Shown here: positions 12,191 through 24,461 of the stretch, piece after piece
Layout of the letters: each line of letters opens with the position of its first letter
How positions within the stretch are numbered: position 1 is the stretch's first letter
DNA from: Sphagnum magellanicum
Lineage: Eukaryota > Streptophyta > Sphagnopsida > Sphagnales > Sphagnaceae
Assembly (NCBI GenBank): GCA_021904315.1
Contig: CM038919.1
Coordinates: forward strand, 18,159,666-18,223,665
Direction of reading: 5' to 3'
Length of the DNA: 64,000 nt
Translations under genes and position numbers: made by a program
The notes under the pieces: model-generated
Databases searched by the model: none
Told to the model about the DNA's origin: nothing
What the model saw: only the letters and a program-made list of their open reading frames with translations

Positions 12191-14899
12191 TGGTACCCTA
12201 AACCCTACAAGCATTAGCTTAGGTTCCATAGGCTTGCGACTCCTAAGGGTGCCTCATGGTCTATGAAAGATACTAAAAACAGCTCAAAAATGAAACTAAA
12301 ATTACTCCCAAGGATTGAGCGAGAAACATTGGCATAAATATTGTTTTCCTAGATGTAGTGTTTTTGGAACTACAACCATGTCAATACTAAAAAGAATCTT
12401 CACAATGCTTTTGGATTATTTTATGATAGCTTGAAAAATGTGAAGAAATCAATGGTCAAAAGATCACGATTTCTGGACAATTCCAAACTAGAATCAAATT
12501 AGCCCATTTTCACAAAATTTAATATTTATTTATTCTTCCCCATATTCACAAGCAAATTTTCAATACTTTTTTCATCAATTTGCATCCCATTTTCTTCAAT
12601 CCAATTCAATCCTAATTCGTTTGTTGAATTGGAATTGAATTGAATTAAATTATATCTAATCTAAATTCAATTGAATTGAGAATTGAATTTCAATTCAGAT
12701 TCCATTGAATTCAAGTTGCACAGAATGTTGTTCAATATTTTCATTCAAATGGAACTTATTTTTCACAAAATCAATTCACTTTTTACATCAATTGATTACT
12801 TGATTGTCGCTGGTAATGCACAACAACATAGAGCCCAAGGTATGTGACACATTGAAATATACTTATGCAAAAATAGTTATTCATAAATGAAGGCAAAATA
12901 CCTTTGGGCCCTAATTTCACCCTCAACCTCAACTATAGCCCCAAACATTCTTATTCATAATAAGAATTTTTTTTATTGAATTTATGTGTCAAATTATTGA
13001 CGTTAGGACCATTTAGTACACATGGTTAGTCAAGATTTTCCCTATAGTTAAAACAATGGTGAGGTCACAAGAAACTCAAATTGAAACTAGTTTCATGGCA
13101 ACTCTTCGACAATGGGGTAAAAGGAATTTCACACCTCAATGTTAAATGTTAGTGTACTTTTCTAGTGAATATTTTAAATCTAAATCCCACTTTATGAACA
13201 ATTTACTAGCTATGTTCCTATTGAATTCCGATTCATTTATGGATAATTTTAATACCTATTACAATGTGTTAGAAAACACATATTTATTTAAAATATAATT
13301 GAAATGGTAGGAAATGTTATGAAATTTTGTAATATCTATTGAAACATATATTATTTGTTTAAAGTATGAAGGTTGCCACCCCTACAGGTCCTATTAGAAT
13401 AATCATGGTTCCTTCAAACCTTCTACCTAGTCCCTAATTTAGAGGGCTAAACAATGCCCACTTTATTCTAACCCCAATCCACCTAGTACTAAATTTGGTA
13501 ATCTCCACTACTAATAATCAATGTTTTTCCCTTTGTGAATTTCTGCACTATGTTGACCAAAACAATTTGGAATATTTTGTCACAGAGGCCTTTTTCTTTT
13601 TTAAAGAAAAGAAAATTATAGTTTTTGAAGAAATGTCTTCTCAACTACCCCCAAAGGTTTATTGCCACTTTGCTACTCATGTTTGGAGAAAACTTTGGAC
13701 AATTTTCTAAAAATGTTTCTCAATAAATTTGAAATCTACCTTGGGATGCTCATCACCTACTCCTTTTGTGACCAAAAAATTGAAAAGGAAAAATACATTG
13801 TTGGTAATTTAACTTGCCTCATGTGCCTATGCTTAAGCAATAAAGCCAAACAACCCGATTTCTCCTTTCCTAAGAATAAAATTCCCAAATTAAAATAGAA
13901 AATAAATGGATCAAATTTTATGTACCTTTTGCAATAAGGTAGAACGCAACATTTCTTTTGATGTATGTTTTCTAAATTCAATTTGTCATACCCTAAAGGG
14001 TAAACTATTGTTAAATTGAGATTAAATGAACAACCCAAGCTTTAAGTTTTCTAATCAGATGATAATAATTCAACAGAAGACACCATAATGCCCAATGTAA
14101 TTTGATACTTTATCCTATGACAAAAAATGCTTTGGGGAATTTCATTTAAAAAATAATGATACATTGACATGAGGAAAATATGTACAAGAAGTCTTCAACA
14201 TGTACAAAGCACAATAGTGTGTACATTGTTCATCTTGGAAATCAATGGCAATGTTCATATGTTTCAAAATTTCACATGAAAGTGGACCAATTTTTGCATA
14301 TTATGCTCAGTCCTAATTTGATATTTTATATTAGTGTATTTGGAAAGTTCCAAAACTCTAGATGTATTAGAAGCCTAATTTTTTGAAAAACAAATTCATC
14401 TTTCCCATAAAATAACTGATGGCCACCCCCAATGATACTATAAGATACAACATATTTCTGAACAAAGTTATAAAAATTCCACAAAATTCATGGTGTAAAA
14501 GACTTTAGTACCATTTTCCTTATTATTATTGTGATTCTAATGACCCTTACAACTTCCATGCACCATGTTGAGATGGTTTGGAAACTCTTATTTGAAATAA
14601 TTTGCTAATCTCTTTTATTAATATTTTAAAAATAATGTATTTCTAGTGTTAGACTAGTATCAATTTTTAGTGGAGGTAGGCATGAGGGCTCAAAACGCAA
14701 TCGGAAATTTCAGAGTGCCATGTGGCATCATTTCAAACACTTTCAAAGTAAAGATTTTTTTTCTTGCTACCTTTCTTTCACAGCACATGAATTGAATTAT
14801 TCTGTCATAATTATGTGAAAAATCTTTAATTATATCAGCAGTAAAAATATTAATACCTTTCATAATATTGGGCACTAGGCCTACCTCCACTACAGGTCC
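12191..14899. other. AT-rich intergenic region, no gene seen
   Basis: AT-rich DNA with short AATTGAATT-type words around 12.60-12.72 kb. Opposing short open frames at 13.5-14.4 kb overlap each other and carry no recognisable domain. Confidence 0.45.
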
Positions 14900-15215
14900 C
14901 AAAAGGGATAACTAGTTGAACATACAAGACTGGTCTTAGTATTGGTTTTTTTTTTCCATACCTAGCAAATATTAGTATGAAATATTTTGATACTAATTTG
15001 ATATTTGTATTAGATTCAAGGTTAATCTTTTCTTGGTATATGCTAAGTATAAACTTGATATTGATACTGGTATAAAGTAAGTATATATATATATTTGATG
15101 TTCCTGTAGGTGACATACAATATTGGTATTGATATAAAATTAATATTGCCTTAGGTCATACTCAACTGGTAGGTTCTTTAATACCCATGTTGATATCAAT
15201 AGAATATACCCATGT
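14900..15215 (+). repeat. dispersed GGTAT-rich repeat, copy 2 (more decayed)
   Basis: Matches the 11.79-12.19 kb repeat in word order and orientation, with many substitutions and a short (TA) run at about 15081-15093. It ends just before the MITE-like copy at 15.27 kb. Confidence 0.5.
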
Positions 15216-15272
15216 AGTAAAAGGCGTGTTTGCCTATCCTGTCTAGGAAAATGGTTGAAATAGTGTGAAATC

Positions 15273-16078
15273 AGCCTGGTTTTATGGACTTTGTGATGTA
15301 GCCAAAGTGACGATCATCCAGAAAATAATTTAGCCAAATTTGGTTACATGCTAATATGAAAGTGGGAAAGAAAAGAATCCTTCTATATTCTTGGCTACCT
15401 ACTGAAACTTATAGTAAAAATCTGGAGGATTGGAATTTTTTTCTTCGAAATCTGGGTAATCCAGGCCAATTTTTCCATGAAAAATCCTTTGCAATATTTG
15501 GTCGAAATCATATTTTTTACATCGAAATTTGACAAAATGTCGCCAAACAGAAAAACACTGGTTGGAATAGCACAGGGCAACCAGTTAGATAAGTGGAAGT
15601 ATTTTCATATTAGGCCGCAGTTCACTGGTTATGAAGGGCCACTCTCCACTGCATGGGTTGATAAAAGTTTGTCTTAAGTGTCCATAACTGCAGTGAATTA
15701 GGCTGCAGTCAAGCTAGTCCCTTTTTTGGTCTGATTTGCGAAAATTCTACGTCACCTATTAGTAAGTAGCCAGAAAATAGAGGGGTTTGCAAAATCTTTC
15801 TACCTCATATATTGTTTTGGCTAGGTTTTAGATCGCCAAATTTAGACTTTTTCTACCTTCATATTTCGTTAGTGGCAAAATTTGGCTAAATCATCTTTTG
15901 GATGATCACAAACTTGCGCTACATCACAATCACAAATTTGACAAAAATATAAAACCCTGTCTGTAAATGTTTCTACCTTCATATTTTATTTGTAACCAAA
16001 TTTCGTTAAATCGTCTTTTGAATGATCAGAACTTGTACTAGATCACAATCACAACTTTGACAGAAAAAACCCTGTCTC
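15273..16078. mobile_element. MITE-like element, copy 2, with long imperfect inverted ends
   Basis: The left end (CCTGGTTTTATGGACTTTGT..., later GATCATCCAG and AAATTTGGTTAC) matches the reverse complement of the right end (CAGGGTTTTTTCTGTCAAAG..., later TGATCATTCAAAAG and AAATTTGGTTAC), giving inverted ends of roughly 90 bases. The right end is itself doubled in direct orientation: about 15850-15960 and 15965-16078 share TTTCTACCTTCATATTT, then a TAAATC(A/G)TCTTTTG block, then AAACCCTGTCT. Non-coding inside. It lies about 1 kb downstream of XTH gene 2. Confidence 0.5.
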
Positions 16079-17126
16079 CACATATGCGGCAAATTTTTTG
16101 AATACAATTTACTAATACTTCGAACAATGTTGCAAGTCCAAGCTGAAAAAATTAGTTAGAGCTGATAGTAAATCATAAACTAATGATTTTGAAAGTAATC
16201 CACCATACTAGTGCCATATGGCCTCTGACATATGTCTCTATAACAACCCATTAGTTAGTGCACGTCCAAGGTGAAAATTTAGTTCGAGAGGTCAAGACAG
16301 CCATGACTTGGTGAAAATATGAAACAATCCCCATGAAAAAATCAGCACTTCCATGTTGCGAAAACCATCATGGAAAATTTAACTAGGCTTTCTAAATGTG
16401 TTCGAAATGCACTAATTCCATTTAATTTGGTTATTGTAGCAACCATTGGTCTTTGCCCTAAACTCTACCACCACTCACTGATATAATAATGAACAAGTTC
16501 AAAAAATAGTTTTACAAATTCCAAACAGGGAGCTGCTTTTTAAAAACAGTATAAGTTGTTTTATTCGTATGTAATACAACAGAATTTGAGAACAGTTTTA
16601 GTGTAGATCTGCTGGCTGTGAATAAACCTATCCTTGTATATAAACAGTCAAACGGGAAAATTATTCCTTCCATTTGGAAAAAGCTTCCAAATGAACTCGT
16701 TAGGGGATATTTAGCGTCTTCCCCAAATCAATAGTAACGACCTAAATTCTAGCAAAGAATAATGAGAAAGATATCTGGCAGTTTGATCAGAATTGGGAGA
16801 GGGCCGATGGTCGAGAAATTCTCCTTTGCCAGAAGGCAACTATTACCGTGCAAAGTTTTGATCGGAGTGGGCAGAAGTCTAGCTGTGCCATGAGGTGCCA
16901 CTTACTGAGCAGGGATCTAACATCAAAATCTCAGCTGATCTCATGGTGTAGACCTGGAATCGTGGCGAAACTGCTGCTTTCTGTACAGTGTTCTGCCACC
17001 CATGTAGAATCCTCGGGAGCTAGACATTTATATGAGAGAATCAGGGAACGCAGATCCCGCTTGATTAAAAGATCAGCAGCGCGGTCGGTTACAGCAGATT
17101 CCCAGCTAATTATATTCTAGAATCGG
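16079..17126. other. 3' flank of XTH gene 2, no other gene seen
   Basis: GC content rises towards 16.8-17.1 kb as part of the XTH gene 2 island. A minus-strand AATAAA occurs at 16560-16565, about 560 bases past the stop, which is far for a poly(A) signal. An open frame at 16848-17120 (+) shows no recognisable domain. Confidence 0.4.
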
Positions 17127-18541
17127 CTAGTGCCAGTTATTCCAGCATTCTGGTGGAGTAACGCCATTGAAACGTGCAGTATCTGTGCAGTAGTCATAGA
17201 TCAGATAATTTTCCGCCACCCAATTCAGTTGGCCCAATTGACTGGCGTTCCAATAATCAGTCTCCCACCAGGATGTGCCTGGAGTGCTGCAGAAGCTGGT
17301 GTCGTTAACGTTCCAAACGGTGCAAGCGTCGATGCTGTTGAAGTTGGAGAAATATGCAATGAACGGAGCATTGGACCAGTCGAGCTTGATGCGTCCGCCT
17401 TGTGTCGCCCAGGAATCACCGTTCCACAAGCTGCTATATAGGTACATCGGCTTGCTGTTGAGGTAAGGGATACCAATATCACTGTTGTCTTTGAACACGC
17501 GAATTGGAATGCCATCAACCAGAAATCTGGCCATAAGATGCAATTATTGTTAGCTACCTAAGTGCAATCAGGTGATGTAGTTATTTTGAAAAGGGAAAAC
17601 AAAAAGACCACTGATCATAAGCTCATGTTGTGCTAACTTTCAACGAATACAGTCTACGAGCGCACTGTCTTGGTCGTTTAGAAAACAGGGGTAAGAAACA
17701 ATGCCCTTACACAATGTGATCCCTTGTCCACAGGAATGAGTATGTGTGAAAGTCGGCAGTAGGGTCGAACCACAAGTAGATGCGCTGCTCACGGTTTCCG
17801 GTACCATTAGCAAACACATTAGTTTGCAGAATATATGGCTGATATGTCTCATTCCCCAGGAACTCGAAGTCGAGCTCGTCGTGATACAGACCTCCTGACG
17901 ACAGCTGCGTGGAGAGAGACAGGTCATGTAAAAGCGAGTCAGTCCTACTGTTGCGCAAACATGCATATATGTTCAGTGTGTTAGGCCGCAATTTTTAATG
18001 ATGTTGTATATATAGCAGAATCGATTCCGGTCTTACATAATAAGCACTGACAGTGCCCGATGAGTTTCCAGAGGGGAGCTTGATGTTCAATTCGACCCAT
18101 CCGAAGAGGAAACTGTAAATGGATTGGAATCCTGAAGCTGCAGCCCAAATACACACACCGCATGAGCATAAGTCTCTTGTTTAAAATTACAGAGATGCTC
18201 CTGAAAACTCCAGACTGGATACATTGATCCATACTATGGTTTTGATAACTTCACCAAAAACCGCTAGAGATTCTTTATTTTGTATAATAACGCCAATGAT
18301 GTCGTAGTTTCAAATCATGATACTTGACAGAAGAGAAGGCGGGGATAGCTTTACCAGAGGCTTCATCGAGAACCAGCGCAACTTCGGTCCCATTGTTCAG
18401 AATTTGACAATGGTAAGGATCGGAGCTGGTCTCGAAGTTATCTGAGAAGATCCCCGACGCTCTCTGGGCCAACATTCCCAAACACACTACCACCGCTACC
18501 CCGATCGACATTGTCCCTGTTCTTCCTGTATGAGGACCCAT
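17127..18541 (-). CDS. xyloglucan endotransglucosylase/hydrolase, gene 2 (four exons)
   Basis: Paralogue of gene 1 on the opposite strand. Exons on the minus strand: 18541-18355, 18137-18037, 17904-17711, 17526-17127; introns of 217, 132 and 184 bases with GT-AG ends and phases 1, 0, 2. The product is 293 residues, or 283 if the second in-frame ATG (M11, just before the hydrophobic core) is used. The N-terminus is a signal peptide ending near AQRASG/IFS. The catalytic motif [11 protein letters not shown] is at 104-114 (E106, D108, E110), followed by the sequon N114-E-T. The C-terminal part holds WATQGG, the DAC and SFC cysteines, YDYC and PPEC. Exons 2 and 3 have exactly the lengths of gene 1 (101 and 194 bases). 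Normal residues at every catalytic position suggest an active enzyme. Confidence 0.92.
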
Positions 18542-19728
18542 ATTACGCGCAACTTAGATCTGGATCAGAATATGGGCGCTCGCCCTTTGCAAGTTATCAC
18601 ACCTCCAAGCTGCTGCAGATTGAACAGACGCAGATACTACTACTCGATGGGCAATCTACAGATCTAATATCCAGTCTAGCGCTAACCAACGTTGATAATC
18701 ATGGCCACGAAAGAAAGCTAGTAGAGAGCTCATAAGCAACCACTAGCAAACTCCTAGACAGCTTGGAGCGCTTGAAGGTAGCCAAGCAATTACAAGAAGT
18801 ACCGGTACTGGTCATTAGGCTGCAAATGGAGCCGGGTGGGTGGATTCAGCCAGTCTAGTCTAAAAACAGGATGTGGATACATGACAGAAGTGCCTGTCGG
18901 GCAACGTTTTTTTTTTTTTTTTTTTCTCAAATTTGTGGTTTCTAAAGTTTTACGATTTAAGAAAAAATAAAATTAGCAAATTTTTCGAATTTACACAAAA
19001 CATGAAAATTTCCAATTTTTTCCAATTTGTTTTGTCGCCACAATGCGAAAATTCGCCCAAAAAGAACGCTGCTGCTGGGAACCGACGTCAAGAGCGCGTG
19101 AATGCAAAAAGACCGGAAACATGCCAGCCTTTTAGTGTTGCGATTCGGTGGAACACCGTAGCAGGGTTGTCAATGACCAAGTGTCAATTCCCAGTCAGTC
19201 CTTCAAAGTAGTTCTAAAAATAGACCGGAGGTTATTTTGAGGAACGCTCCAAGCGAAAAGAAACCGCTTCTCCCTCGCTCAACGAGGCCATCATCAATTC
19301 ATCACTACACAGGTTATGTTCTGGAAACCCCTATGTTTAGGAGCGTGCTAAATTTCTGCGCTGTTCCGGGTGCCAGCATTTTCAGGCGAATCCATCAATG
19401 ATGTCCGGATATGTCGCCGGACCGGTAATTCCCGCTCGAGGGAGCCGGAAAGCCTACGCCTTGCACGGCGTTCATTTCTGACACATACCCACCCCCTCTT
19501 TTGGAACACATCCCTTGTAAGCTTGGGGTCTCATTTTTTATGGGGACTGATCGCTGATAAATCCTAAAACTGTGAACCCTAAACTGTGAACCTCCAGCGG
19601 ATTGTTGGAGACAAAATCTACTAAAAACTAAATATAACTGCTCTCTGAAATTTTTGGCACACACTTTGTTACAGTCCTCTTCCACAACTTGCAGGGAATG
19701 CGGCTGGGAACTGTAATCAAGAGCATTT
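18542..19728. other. upstream region of XTH gene 2
   Basis: GC-richer, CG-containing DNA at 18.54-18.85 and 19.07-19.46 kb, as expected for a promoter-side island. No clear TATA box was seen. A T-run (18908-18926) followed by AT-rich sequence to about 19060, with CAAATTTGTGG and a TCGCC word, resembles one end of the MITE-like family and may be a fragment of it. CGCGTGAATG at about 19096-19105 recurs upstream of XTH gene 3 at about 32593-32602. Confidence 0.4.
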
Positions 19729-20460
19729 TGCACAATTAGTTTGGAGGTGGCATTTCTAGTAGTGTTGCAAATAGGGATATATCGATAGTAATAAATGTGT
19801 AGGAGTGAGAGCATTGGAGATAGAAGAGAAGAAGAACATCAAGAATGGATGATATTTAAAGATTTTAGTTTTGAAAAAGAGAGAAAAAAACGTTATAGCA
19901 CATTTACAATGTAGAAGTTGAATAGTGTTGACAAACTAAGAGCCTTCAACACTTGCGGTTTGGTGGTGAATCTGTGCACTTGCACAGGATGCACGAATTC
20001 TGGAGATATAAGTTGTAAGCCGCATGTGATTTGAAGTTTTGGGTATGGTTGGTTGTATGGTCAGGGTTATGGCAATTTTGCTCAATTTTAAAAAAGTTAT
20101 TGTTGAAAAAGTGTGTAAATTATCAAAAGCAATGATTAGAGGCCAAAATGAAGAAAAGCTTAAGGTCTATTGTAAAGGTGGTCAAGAAAACAATGAATTC
20201 CAAGCAAGTTTGTGGAATTGAAGTCCTTCCTAAGGAGGACTAGTTACAAGTCATTATAATGGCTTTAAAGAATAACATGTGACCTCATAGTAATTATAAG
20301 AAGCTTGCCCCAAAAGTGGCTTGTAGACACCTTTTGGGCATAATTTTCTATAGAGTTGTTGAACCTAGCAAGTAGGTTGTACTTGGTTTTTAAAAAACAA
20401 CTAATCATCTACTTAAGGACTTGGTGCCAAGTGGCATAAGAGTGTGATAGTTTGTATTAG
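19729..20460 (+). repeat. 5' LTR of the decayed chromovirus
   Basis: Starts TGCACAATTAG and aligns along its length with 24457-25150: GTGTTGCAAATA.GGATATAT, AAGAATGGATGAT, GTTGAATAGTGTTGACA, TTTGGTGGTGAAT, GTGTGTAAATT.TCAAAAGCA and GGTTGTACTTGG occur in the same order in both. The right border is uncertain by some tens of bases. The two LTRs differ at many sites, so the insertion is old. The short open frame at 20039-20221 lies inside the LTR and is not a gene. Confidence 0.8.
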
Positions 20461-21597
20461 GAAAATTCCAAATTGAAGGTTGAATTGGGTATGAATTTTG
20501 TAAGTGAGCCCAATCGATGTGAATCATGACTTGGCGCTTGAGATGATGGAGAGATTGGCCAGTCAAGAAGAGGGTTGCCCAAAGGGTGTATGCACAATCT
20601 AGTGGTTCATTTTAGGTAGGTACAACATTCACAAGAATTCTTAGCCAGTTTTTATAAATTATCCATATGGATATGGTTGTAAATTCTAAGATTTGATTCT
20701 AATGTAATATTTGATTATTAAAGTTCAACCCAATTATGAAACCTCTTAAAACTAGGTCAAAACCAAATATATGAATATGGTTGTTACTTAGTATGGTGAA
20801 ATCACTTTGGAAATCTTACAAGAAAATCCATGAAATCTATAAGAATAAAGTTTTATTAAGATATTTCAATTATGTACCCATTGAGCATAAAAATTTTGAC
20901 AATTATTTTTCTTAAAACTCAAAAGTACTTTTAAAAGCATGGTCCAATTCTGACCCTTAAAATTTTCATAATTACTATTTGATTAAAGTTTCACAAGAAA
21001 ACATTTTCACACTTACATTTATGATTTCATTCTTCAACCAATGTTTAGTTGTTATATACATTCGAAATGAAATTCAATATGAATTTTAATTTTTTTAAAC
21101 AATCTAATCAATTGATCCGTCCATATTTTGAATTTCACAAGTCCACTTTTGATAATGAATGCAATTAAATTTTCAAAAAAAATTGTACTTTTGTCCTCAT
21201 AATTAGGTTGTTAATACAAAATGAGTCATCATTTAATGTATTTAAGATTAAATTACTCAACATAAGCATTTAAATTCAAAGCACCTTACAAAATTATTAT
21301 TACGATCATAAAAACAAACCACCATACCTTGCATTTAGCTTTATTAATAACCTTTTAATATAGTAGGAATGAGCCCTTGTACAATAGTTGTGGACTCAAG
21401 TAGTAATGTAACCTTCCAATTGAATATTTGGTGAAGGTGATTTTGGGGTGTTATAGAGGATGACAAAACACACCATACATTGAAATCATAATCCATGCAA
21501 AATTCATCATATAATAGTAAGGGTGGTGGTGTGAAAAAACATTTTAAGAGACGCAAAATAAATAAGGAACTCTAAAAGATGATGCATTTTCTAAAAA

Positions 21598-22270
21598 ATT
21601 ATGGTCACTAGGTGAAAGTATCCTTGGGTGCTACCACTAGGAACCACCTCAAGGAATGAAGAAGGAACCAAAAACAACCAAATCATTTTCCTAAACCTTT
21701 TACTTAAATATTTCGCATCTGTAATTTTTTTTTCCATGTTTATCAATTGCATGCATTAATATATGGATTGAAGTTTATTTTAGAATTAAATTTTTTTTGA
21801 ATTTTTTTTTGAGTTTTTTAAAAATTATTTTTAATTAAAATGACCCTTTCATAAATTGACAATTTTAATTTCAAAAATTCATAAGTAAATTATGCTTATT
21901 CAATTAATTTCCTACTAAAAACCAAAAAATAGAATGACTTCAAATTACCTTAGGAAAAAAATTCCCAAGAAAAATTTCAAATTATGTTTTAAAATTTTTT
22001 TTAAACCAAAAAGTTTATAGAAAGAAACCATTGTTACATTCTTGAAATGTTTTCAAAATGCAATAATTAGAAACATCAAAATACACAATATTTTTAATAT
22101 TATTGAAATTTCAAAATCTATGGAATTTAATAAATGTAGTCATCAAAAAAAATTATGAAAATATTTATTTAAGTGTTTTTTATGATTTTTAAAAGTTCAA
22201 TGGGTCCAAAAAATCAAGGTGTGATGGTTCCTAGTGGTACCACCCAAGAAAACTCTTACCTTCCATGTTA
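21598..22270. mobile_element. inverted-repeat (MITE-like) element nested in the chromovirus
   Basis: Near 21630-21651 the sequence reads TTGGGTGCTACCACTAGGAA; near 22213-22234 its reverse complement occurs as TTGGGTGGTACCACTAGGAA. The inverted match extends outwards, imperfectly, to about 21.60 and 22.27 kb. The inside is very AT-rich and non-coding. It lies between the 5' LTR and the pol remnant, so it probably inserted into the retrotransposon. Confidence 0.5.
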
Positions 22271-22810
22271 TTAAAAATGTCATTTAATTTTGTTTTGAAA
22301 TTGTAGGATTTACTTATATGATGACATTCATAATATATCATGAGAATTTGTGAATAAATTTGAAATTAATCAAATGAATTAAAAAAATGAAAAAACACTA
22401 ATAAAACATTGTAACCAATGTTTTTAAACAATAAAAATACATGTTTAATTTAATTTTTTAAATGACATATTTTAACAAATTTTTAATGCAAGGTTTACCA
22501 AAGTACTATAAAAAAAAATTATCATGATTTTAAATGATCTTTTTGAAGATTTTTCAAAAATATTACAAGAATATTCTAAGAACTCCCCAAGAGTGGTCAC
22601 AAAAGCAATTAAAAAACAAGTGGGTGTGGCTCATGTTATCCCATTTGCATGCAACGACTCTAATTTTTAGACATTCGGTATTAAAGTTGAGATTGACCAT
22701 GCCAATCTAAAGTTTTTGACCACACAACCTAGCTTGAGTCATAGGCAATGGCATTCGGTATAATTATTTCTTCTTTTGATTTGTAATATATCAAAGGGAA
22801 GGAGAATGTG

Positions 22811-22889
22811 GTGGTTGATGTTTTATCTAAACGAAATTTGTTAATGTCATCTTATAATAACAAATTTCGTTTGGAACATCAACCACTTG
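22811..22889. repeat. near-palindrome inside the pol remnant
   Basis: Arms 22829-22843 and 22858-22872 are perfect 15-base inverted copies (AAACGAAATTTGTTA). The match continues outwards through GGTTGATGTT on the left and AACATCAACC on the right. The left arm is the normal RNase H-end sequence of the element; the right arm is an inverted copy of it. Confidence 0.75.
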
Positions 22890-24373
22890 GTTGTTAAAGG
22901 TGAGTTAAAAAAGTGAAATAAAATGAAAATACTTTACATCCCCATATTTTTTGTGCACCCTTTTGAGCCTTATTGCAAGGGATAAAATTTTAAGAAGAAT
23001 TAAATAAGTACCTAACCGATGTAATAAAGTAAAACTATTATATTATAATGGTCGATTATGTATCCCTGAAGGCACGAATTGTAAATTTAAAATTTTGTAT
23101 AATTGCCATAACATTCCAATTGTCAGTCACTTGGGTCACAATTTTTAAAACCTTTTTATGGCCTCACATGGAAATTTGTGAATATGTAAAATGGTGTTAC
23201 CAATGTTAAGTGTTTAAGATATAGTAGACCAAAATTCTTTGGTTCCTCCAAACATTAGGGTTATCAAATGAAAAATGGTAATCCAAGTTAGTGTGCATTT
23301 TATTGTGGATGACCTACCTAGGACAAAATAAGGCCACAATGCCATATTTGTAGTGGTAGATCACATATTGAAACATGCACACTTTCTTTCCAAAAAACCA
23401 AGTATGACCATGGAAACAACCCTATTATTTGTGAAAGAGCTATATAAAATTCATGGATTATTTAGAAAAATATTGGGATCCAAAATTTGTTAGTGCCTTT
23501 TGGATGATGTTATTCAAGACATTGGGCACAAAGTTGTGTTTTAGCATTGCTTACCATCTTCAATCAAATGCGCAAACTAGAAGGATTAATTGAACCCTAG
23601 AAGACATTTTATGGATGTATGTGGGTCAAAGGCAAAGCACCTAGGAATAATACCTTCATTTGGTGGAGTTTGCCTATAATAAAAATCCTCATGTTTCAAT
23701 TGGGGTAAATTTGTTTGAAACTATCTATGGCCAAGAATGTTTCACACTAGCATTTTGGCACATTTTATGAACTAATAAAAATTTCCAATGAGATATTAAA
23801 TAGGATGCAATTGAAGTAAAAATTATAAAAAATGTAAGTTGAAGGCCCAAATGAATGTTAAGACATATTATGTTGACCACATAAAATGCTTTATGGAATT
23901 TAATGGTTTGGATACGTTATTTTTCAAAGTGATTGAAAAAGAGTAAACTAAGATTAGGGAAATGTTATAAACATTCATGAAGGTATTGTGGATCACTTTA
24001 GATTATTAAGAAAATTGGAATGGTGTCTCATGAATTCAATTTGCCACCTAAATGAAAGATTCATAGTGTAGTTCATGTAAGTTTCCTAAGAAAATTTGTT
24101 TTCAATGTCATTAATCAACTTCTCTTGGAACTGTCATAGGTTATGGTAGAATGAAGTTTTTTGGTTAAATTAGAATGTAAGTCTTAGGAACACAAATAAA
24201 TAAAAAGACATGTTTCTTACAAAATATTTGGTAAAATGGAAAGGGTACCTGCTTGACGATGCCACTTCATAAATGGAAGAAAAGCTCCACAAAAACTTTA
24301 CTTGATTTTTGAATATTGAAGAAAATACCTAGCATTTAAGAGGTGGCAAATATTATCGTCCTCCTTCATAACT

Positions 24374-24461
24374 CATATGGAATGCAATTGAAGAATGCAA
24401 CTAAAAGCATCATGTGTCATATGGAATGCAGTTGAAGAATGCAACTAGAAGCATCATGTGT
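24374..24461 (+). repeat. 44 bp tandem duplication at the 3' LTR border
   Basis: Two 44-base copies (24374-24417 and 24418-24461), both starting CATATGGAATGCA and ending GCATCATGTGT, differ at only two positions. The second copy ends inside the TGTGTGATGAG start of the 3' LTR. They are far more alike than the two LTRs, so the duplication is younger than the insertion. Confidence 0.8.

Noticed and set aside
17130..17441. Plus-strand open frames opposite XTH exon 4
   Set aside because: Shadows of the minus-strand exon, which carries the XTH motifs.
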